This document shows, in pieces, positions 59,539 through 64,000 of a DNA stretch of 64,000 nucleotides (positions are counted from its first letter, which is position 1; every line of letters starts with the position of its first letter). Origin of the DNA: Bradyrhizobium stylosanthis (GTDB taxonomy: Bacteria > Pseudomonadota > Alphaproteobacteria > Rhizobiales > Xanthobacteraceae); assembly GCF_001641335.1 (NCBI RefSeq), contig NZ_LVEM01000001.1:2366343-2430342 (forward strand), in the 5' to 3' direction. Made by a program: the position numbers and the translations under genes. The notes beneath the pieces are model-generated. The model was given only the letters and a program-made list of their open reading frames with translations. It did no database searches and had not been told where the DNA came from.

Positions 59539-61062
59539 TTAGAGGCGAATGCAGCCGTCCCAGGGAGACTCCCCACCCCAGTTGACGCATACGCTCTGCC
59601 TTCGCATGTAACCTTTCCAAGCATCCGATCCGGCCGTGCGTCCGCCGCCCGTCTCTTTCTCGCCGCCAAACGCGGCACCGATATCGGCGCCGGTCGTACC
59701 CATATTCACCCTTGCGATGCCGCAGTCGCTTCCCGCAGCCGACAGGAACAGTTCGATATTGGTAAGATCCGTGCTGTGAATGCCCGAGGACAGGCCTTGC
59801 GGCACGGCGTTGTTGATCTGAATGGCCTCTTCGATTGTGTCATAGGTGAAGACATAGACGATAGGAGCAAAGGTTTCCTTCTGGACGGAGGGTAAATCGT
59901 GCGGGAGACCTGTGATCAGCGTCGGCTCGACGTAGTAGCCGGGGCGATCAATCCGCCTTCCGCCAAACGCGACTTTTCCTCCTGCGTCCCTTGCGTCTCG
60001 AACCGCCCTTTCAAAGAGGAGAACCGCATCGCGATCGACGAGCGGGCCAACAAGCGTTCCTTCCTCCCTGGGATCGCCGACCTTGATTTGGGAAAAGGCC
60101 TCCTTCAAGAGCTTGATCAGAGGCTCTGCGACCGAACTTTGGACAATGACACGCCTTGTGCTCGTGCAGCGCTGGCCGGTCGTGCCGACAGCACCGAAGG
60201 CGATGCTCCGTGCAGCCAATCTGAGGTCGGCTGTCTGATCGACGATGCAGCCGTTGTTGCCTGAGCATTCGAGCAGATAGCGGCGTCCCAACTTACTGCC
60301 GACGACATCTGAGATTCGACGCCCGACGGTGCTTGATCCCGTAAACGAGACCAAGGCGACGCGTGTGTCATAAACGAGAAGCTCGGCCACATTGTTGTCG
60401 CCTGGGATAATGAGCGAGAAGACACCGTCAAGCTCGAGCTCGTTCATCGCCATATTGCAGATCCGCTGCAGGCCGAGCGCCGTCAGCGGTACCTTGGGAC
60501 TGGGCTTCCAGATGACGGTGTTGCCCCCAATGGCCGCGAGGAAGGCATTTTGCGCCCAGACGGATGCGGGAAAGTTGTAGGCCGTGATGACGCCTACGAC
60601 GCCCAGCGGCAGCCATTGGTCGTACATTCGGTGTTTGCTCCGCTGCGATTGCTGGACAGAGCCGTACATCATGCGGGATTGGCCTGCCGCCATTGTGGCC
60701 ATGTCGATGACTTCGCGGACCTCGGCTTTGGCCTCACCGAACGCCTTGCCCGTATCGAGGACAATGAGCGCCGCGAGGTCATCGAGGTACTCTGCGGCGA
60801 GTGCTCCGATCCGCGCGACGAGTTCTCCTCGCCTCGGTGCTGGAACGACCGCCCATTCTCCTTGAGCTGCTTGGGCGCAACGAATGACGCGTTCGTAGTC
60901 GCGCTCGTTCGCACCAGCGATCTGCGTCACGACTTTGTCCTGAGCCGGATCGACCGCATCGAACGGGATCCTGTCGTCCGTCGGGCTCCATCCATCGCCA
61001 TGCGCATACGCCCCAGAGTTCAGATAACCGATATCGAAGTTCTTCAAAGCGCGCTCAAACAT
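59539..61062 (-). CDS. ALDH7-type aldehyde dehydrogenase (aminoadipate-semialdehyde-like)
   Basis: A 507-residue dehydrogenase closest in style to ALDH7/AASADH (piperidine-6-carboxylate dehydrogenase). Motifs: ITAYNFPASVW (Asn163), FTGSSTVGRRI, catalytic Cys299 in GTTGQRCTSTRR, EETFAP-type QKETFAPIVYVF, and the C-terminal NMGTTGADIGAAFGGEKETGGG of the ALDH7 group. The Glu region reads LECSGNNG where LELGGNN is usual, leaving Glu265 intact. It is divergent from the zinc alcohol dehydrogenase at 61254. Its physiological aldehyde is unknown. Confidence 0.92.
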   Translation of the reverse strand: MFERALKNFDIGYLNSGAYAHGDGWSPTDDRIPFDAVDPAQDKVVTQIAGANERDYERVIRCAQAAQGEWAVVPAPRRGELVARIGALAAEYLDDLAALIVLDTGKAFGEAKAEVREVIDMATMAAGQSRMMYGSVQQSQRSKHRMYDQWLPLGVVGVITAYNFPASVWAQNAFLAAIGGNTVIWKPSPKVPLTALGLQRICNMAMNELELDGVFSLIIPGDNNVAELLVYDTRVALVSFTGSSTVGRRISDVVGSKLGRRYLLECSGNNGCIVDQTADLRLAARSIAFGAVGTTGQRCTSTRRVIVQSSVAEPLIKLLKEAFSQIKVGDPREEGTLVGPLVDRDAVLLFERAVRDARDAGGKVAFGGRRIDRPGYYVEPTLITGLPHDLPSVQKETFAPIVYVFTYDTIEEAIQINNAVPQGLSSGIHSTDLTNIELFLSAAGSDCGIARVNMGTTGADIGAAFGGEKETGGGRTAGSDAWKGYMRRQSVCVNWGGESPWDGCIRL

Positions 61063-61075
61063 CTCAGCCCTCCAT

Positions 61076-61096
61076 TTAGTTATTTAAGTTACCTAA
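61076..61096. promoter_or_regulatory. MarR-like operator before the aldehyde dehydrogenase
   Basis: TTAGTTA-tttaag-TTACCTAA, an imperfect AT-rich dyad, ends 14 bp before the aldehyde dehydrogenase start in the divergent dehydrogenase region. Such TTAGNNA-type dyads are typical MarR-family sites. The regulator is not in the window. The 190-bp region also holds both promoters. Confidence 0.4.
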
Positions 61097-61253
61097 TGAT
61101 CTTGCTATAGACCTGCCTCCGAGATGTCAATCGGACCCACTGTGCGCACTCGCAGCTCAACGTTACGGCGTGCCGGAAAGCTCAGAGATCCAAGAGCTGC
61201 CCCTGGGGTTGGGGACGAGGCATCGTTCAGGCTCACTCACAACGGAGGAACAC

Positions 61254-62318
61254 TTGAAGAGTCTTGCGCTGACCCAATACCGGGCTCCCCTTGAATGTCT
61301 GGAAACAACGACCCCCGCCCCTGAGGGCAACGAGATATTGCTCAGGGTCAGGGCCTGTGGCGTCTGCCACACCGACCTCCATATCTGGGAAGGCGGCTAT
61401 GACCTCGGCGGCGGAAAAATGATGAAGATGTCTGACCGAGGACAGAAGCTGCCGCACACGATGGGCCACGAGGTCGTCGGCGAAGTCGTTGCAGTGGGTG
61501 AAGACGCGAAGCGTCTCATCGAAACAGGCAGGACGTACCTGGTCTATCCCTGGTTCGGCTGCGGAGAGTGTCACGTCTGCAAGAATTCGGACGAGCATCT
61601 GTGCCCAACCCCGCAATATCTCGGCGTTTTGCGCCCAGGCGGTTATGCCGATCACGTGCTGATCCCCCACCCCCGCTACCTCATTGACACTCCCGCGATC
61701 CCGCCGGAACAGGCCGCGCCCTACGCATGCTCGGGGCTGACGGCGTATTCCGCCCTCAAGAAACTTGACCCCGGCCGATTGAAGAAGCCGATCCTGATCG
61801 TCGGCGCGGGCGGGCTTGGCCTGATGTGCCTCTCGCTGTTGAAGGCGATGGGCCGATCTGGCGCGATCATCGCAGATATTGATCCCAACAAGCGGGAGGC
61901 CGCGCTCGCCGCCGGTGCGATCGCGGCTCTCGACCCGACGAAAGACGACTTTTCCAAGCGCCTCACCGAAAGCTCCGAAGGCGGCATCCACGCGATCATC
62001 GACTTTGTCGGATCCCCGGCGTCCTGGGATCTCTCCATGGCGACGCTCGCCAAGGGAGGCAACTATGTGATCGTCGGCCTCTTTGGCGGCGAACGGACAC
62101 TGTCGCTGGCAACGATGCCCTTGAGATCCATTACTATATCAGGGTCTTTTGTTGGCAGCCGAAGAGACCTGATCGAGCTCATGAGCCTGGTGCGGACTGG
62201 CGTCGACAAGATGCCGATCGTGACCCGACCACTTGAAAGCGCTTATGAGACGCTGTCCGATCTGAAGGAGGGCCGCGTTGTCGGGCGGGCCGTTCTGGTA
62301 CCGGATCGCCCGAGTTGA
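61254..62318 (+). CDS. Zinc-dependent alcohol dehydrogenase
   Basis: A 354-residue medium-chain dehydrogenase. Catalytic-zinc ligands are in ACGVCHTDLH (Cys38) and MGHEVVGEV (His72); structural-zinc cysteines follow in FGCGECHVCKNSDEHLC. The Rossmann motif is VGAGGLGLMCL. Start: a TTG at 61254 with GGAGG 6 nt upstream gives MKSLALTQYR..., aligned with family starts; a GTG at 61170 would add 28 residues. With the divergent aldehyde dehydrogenase it would oxidise an alcohol to the acid (inference). Confidence 0.9.
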   Translation: MKSLALTQYRAPLECLETTTPAPEGNEILLRVRACGVCHTDLHIWEGGYDLGGGKMMKMSDRGQKLPHTMGHEVVGEVVAVGEDAKRLIETGRTYLVYPWFGCGECHVCKNSDEHLCPTPQYLGVLRPGGYADHVLIPHPRYLIDTPAIPPEQAAPYACSGLTAYSALKKLDPGRLKKPILIVGAGGLGLMCLSLLKAMGRSGAIIADIDPNKREAALAAGAIAALDPTKDDFSKRLTESSEGGIHAIIDFVGSPASWDLSMATLAKGGNYVIVGLFGGERTLSLATMPLRSITISGSFVGSRRDLIELMSLVRTGVDKMPIVTRPLESAYETLSDLKEGRVVGRAVLVPDRPS

Positions 62319-62330
62319 GCCAAGACAGAC

Positions 62331-62358
62331 GGACGGTGCCGATAGGCCGGCACCGTCC
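62331..62358. terminator. Bidirectional terminator between ADH and ABC-binding-protein genes
   Basis: Perfect 10-bp stem GGACGGTGCC / GGCACCGTCC with an 8-nt loop in the 49-bp gap between convergent genes. Confidence 0.75.
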
Positions 62359-62367
62359 GGAGAGGCC

Positions 62368-63549
62368 TCAGTCAGCGGTGAGCTGGTCAAATAACGTCCA
62401 GCGCCCACCCTTGGCTTCCAGCACATAGATCGGCTTGATCGCGTCGCCATTCTCACGGAACGTGATTTTGCCACCGAGAGCTGGATATTCCTTCATCTTC
62501 CGCAGCTCGTCCCTGATTGCGGTGCGCTCGGGGGCAATCTTGGACGGTTCGCCTGTCACGCCGGCACGCTTCATGGCCTCCGCGTAGAGGTAGACAATGT
62601 CGTAGCTGGAGATGTCAGTCTGGTTCGGCACAGTCCGACCGATCTTGGCAACCTCGGCCCTCTTTGCAAATGACTTCGCAAAGGTGCGAACAGCATCATT
62701 GAGATCGCTGTAGAAGGGCGAACCAATGATTGTCCCCTCACCCGCCCCCCCAAACCTGATCGGCAGGTCCGGATCGCCCACAGTCGTGCCTGCGAACAGG
62801 CGGGCATCGACACCCTGCCGCTTCATCTCCTTCGCCAGGTTGATCATTGCCTCAGGCGGCGCACCGACACCGACGATATCGGGCTTCAATTGGGCCAGTC
62901 TCGATACCTGTGCCGACATGTCGAACGCCTTGTAGGGAAAATCGACGAAGCCACTGACGGGGACGGCCACCTTGACCAAGGCTTCCGGGAGAACGGCGGT
63001 TCCGACCGCCTTGGAAACAGCATCGTCGGTGGCGTAGGCTATCGCCGCTTTGCCCATAATAAGATTTTTGGCCCGCATCGCCTTGAGAACGATCTCGATG
63101 ACGAGGCCCTCGTCGACCGTATTGCGGAAGGCGTATTTAAACGGAGCCGCCACTCCGGGCGCAGATGATGACATCGACATCTGGACAATTCCAAGCCGCT
63201 CTCCCGCCGAGAATGCCACGCGAGCTTCGCTCGAGCTGAACGGGCCCACAACAGCGAGAGCCCTTTTGTCGCGGGCGAACTGTTCCACCGCCAGCACCGC
63301 CTGCTTTGGATCGCCGCCAGTATCGAACTTCACAATCCTGATCGGCATCCCATTGATGCCACCGGCACGATTGATCTCATCGGCCGCCATATCCACCGCG
63401 ATTTCGTTCGCATTCGCCACGCTCACGAACGTGCCGGTGTTGGACATCGCCAGGCCGATCACGAGTTCCTCGTCGTCATGTGCGGACGCTGACGTCACGA
63501 GCGCCGCCGCCCCCATCAAGAGCCCCGCTAGAATGCCATTGTATCTCAT
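62368..63549 (-). CDS. Branched-chain-amino-acid-type ABC substrate-binding protein
   Basis: A 393-residue periplasmic protein of the LivK/HAAT type. Signal peptide 1-23 (MRYNGILAGLLMGAAALVTS-ASA). Family parts: LVIGLAMSNTGTFVSVANA, AADEINRAGGINGMPI, GPFSSSEARVAF, SYDIVYLYAEAMKRAG. Ligands of the group include branched-chain amino acids, aromatic acids, urea and short-chain amides; none can be chosen here. It overlaps the ATP-binding gene by 4 nt. Confidence 0.92.
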   Translation of the reverse strand: MRYNGILAGLLMGAAALVTSASAHDDEELVIGLAMSNTGTFVSVANANEIAVDMAADEINRAGGINGMPIRIVKFDTGGDPKQAVLAVEQFARDKRALAVVGPFSSSEARVAFSAGERLGIVQMSMSSSAPGVAAPFKYAFRNTVDEGLVIEIVLKAMRAKNLIMGKAAIAYATDDAVSKAVGTAVLPEALVKVAVPVSGFVDFPYKAFDMSAQVSRLAQLKPDIVGVGAPPEAMINLAKEMKRQGVDARLFAGTTVGDPDLPIRFGGAGEGTIIGSPFYSDLNDAVRTFAKSFAKRAEVAKIGRTVPNQTDISSYDIVYLYAEAMKRAGVTGEPSKIAPERTAIRDELRKMKEYPALGGKITFRENGDAIKPIYVLEAKGGRWTLFDQLTAD

Positions 63550-63999
63550 GAACGCCTCCCTACTGATTTCCTTTTGTGATCCACTTCCATGACCTCGCGT
63601 GATGTACCGCCGAGATAGGCTTCCTGAAGGCCAGTGCTGCCGGCGACAGAAGCGGCGTCGCCCTCGAGGGCCACGCGCCCGAGTTCCAGCACCGTGGCGC
63701 GATGAGCAATCCTCAAGGCGTTTGCGGTGTTCTGCTCAATCAGGAGAATGCTCAGCCCTTCGCGATTGTATGCCTGGATGAGCTCAAACAGCCTTTGCAC
63801 AAACAGGGGCGATAGGCCGAGTGATGGTTCGTCCATCATCAAGAGCTGCGGCTTTGCGAGCAACGCGCGGCCGAGCGCCAGCATCTGCTGTTCTCCGCCG
63901 GACAGGCATGACGCATTGTGATTTCGACGTTGTGCAAGATTTGGGAAACGATCGTAGATTCCACCGATCTCCCGGCGCACAGCAATCTTGTCCCGCCTC
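63546..63999 (-). CDS. LivF-type ABC transporter ATP-binding protein, 5'-partial
   Basis: The C-terminal 151 residues of a LivF-like ATPase; the start lies beyond the right edge. Visible motifs: signature LSGGEQQMLALGRALL, Walker B LLMMDEPSLGL, and SILLIEQNTANALRIAHRATVLELGRVALEG. The N-terminal Walker A is outside. The sequence between Q loop and signature (DRFPNLAQRRNHNASCLSGGE) is typical for LivF. It precedes the binding-protein gene in the same operon, overlapping by 4 nt. Confidence 0.9.
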   Translation of the reverse strand, partial: RRDKIAVRREIGGIYDRFPNLAQRRNHNASCLSGGEQQMLALGRALLAKPQLLMMDEPSLGLSPLFVQRLFELIQAYNREGLSILLIEQNTANALRIAHRATVLELGRVALEGDAASVAGSTGLQEAYLGGTSREVMEVDHKRKSVGRRS

Positions 64000-64000
64000 A

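Larger units (their letters stand above)
29781..64000. mobile_element. Integrative and conjugative element in dusA (left part; right end outside window)
   Basis: The block begins with a tyrosine integrase at dusA and holds a full trb operon, traG, relaxase, traF, rdfS, an FseA-like activator, DUF736, ardC, traI/traR and metabolic cargo. Gene content and control genes match the ICEMlSym type of rhizobial ICE. No attR was found, so the element probably continues beyond 64 kb; the metabolic genes from 59.5 kb are assigned to it because nothing marks an earlier end. Confidence 0.85.

Noticed and set aside
29781..64000. Attempt to locate attR inside the window
   Set aside because: No second copy of the dusA 5' block was found by eye to the right of 29.8 kb, so the right boundary is left open.

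Overview
The window looks like a chromosomal stretch of a Bradyrhizobium-like alphaproteobacterium (Hyphomicrobiales). The evidence is high GC with strong G/C third-position bias, TRAP and orphan ABC binding proteins, and rhizobial-type intergenic repeats. An integrative and conjugative element (ICE) starts at about 29.8 kb and runs off the right edge. All calls rest on reading the sequence and its translations; no database search was possible.

Chromosomal part (1-29.8 kb). It opens with the 3' end of moaA. Next come a three-gene leftward operon (3-hydroxyisobutyrate-type dehydrogenase, aldehyde dehydrogenase, DUF3100 membrane protein) with a divergent LysR regulator, TRAP genes dctQM, and a two-component system. 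An SDR, a TauE/SafE exporter, an alpha/beta hydrolase with divergent AraC regulator, an orphan ABC substrate-binding protein between degenerate direct repeats, and an acyl-CoA dehydrogenase follow. Then come a cyclic-nucleotide-binding protein with a truncated cyclase remnant, a Tat-exported sulfatase, a TRAP binding protein far from dctQM, an Mrp/ApbC Fe-S carrier, a VOC protein, a second beta-hydroxyacid dehydrogenase, a NhaD-type antiporter, a hybrid-less histidine kinase, DUF1289, a retropepsin-like protease, an outer-membrane barrel and dusA.

ICE part (29.8-64 kb, right end not seen). A tyrosine recombinase sits beside the 5' end of dusA, the arrangement of dusA-targeting elements. A complete trb mating-pair operon (trbB-C-D-E-J-L-F-G-I plus a DUF2274 protein), a ribbon-helix-helix protein and the coupling protein traG follow. 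A class II Fic protein has a six-copy operator-like array at its start. The relaxase comes next, then a 4.5-kb block holding an IS110-family remnant and three rightward genes (Cys-containing small protein, lipoprotein, PAN/DUF900 hydrolase). After it stand traF (S26 protease), an excisionase-like gene (rdfS), a DUF6499-DUF2285 protein (FseA-like, here one uninterrupted frame), DUF736 with an inverted decayed copy, several tiny ORFs, ardC, a catalytically dead isochorismatase-fold protein, traI (LuxI) with a near-consensus lux box, and traR (LuxR).

How it fits together. TraR plus acyl-homoserine lactone should bind the lux box and raise traI. By analogy with ICEMlSymR7A, FseA then switches on rdfS for excision, while RlxS, TraG and the Trb channel carry out transfer and ArdC protects incoming DNA. 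The rightmost 4.5 kb is metabolic cargo: an ALDH7-type aldehyde dehydrogenase, a zinc alcohol dehydrogenase and the start of a branched-chain-amino-acid-type ABC importer, with a MarR-like operator between the divergent dehydrogenases.
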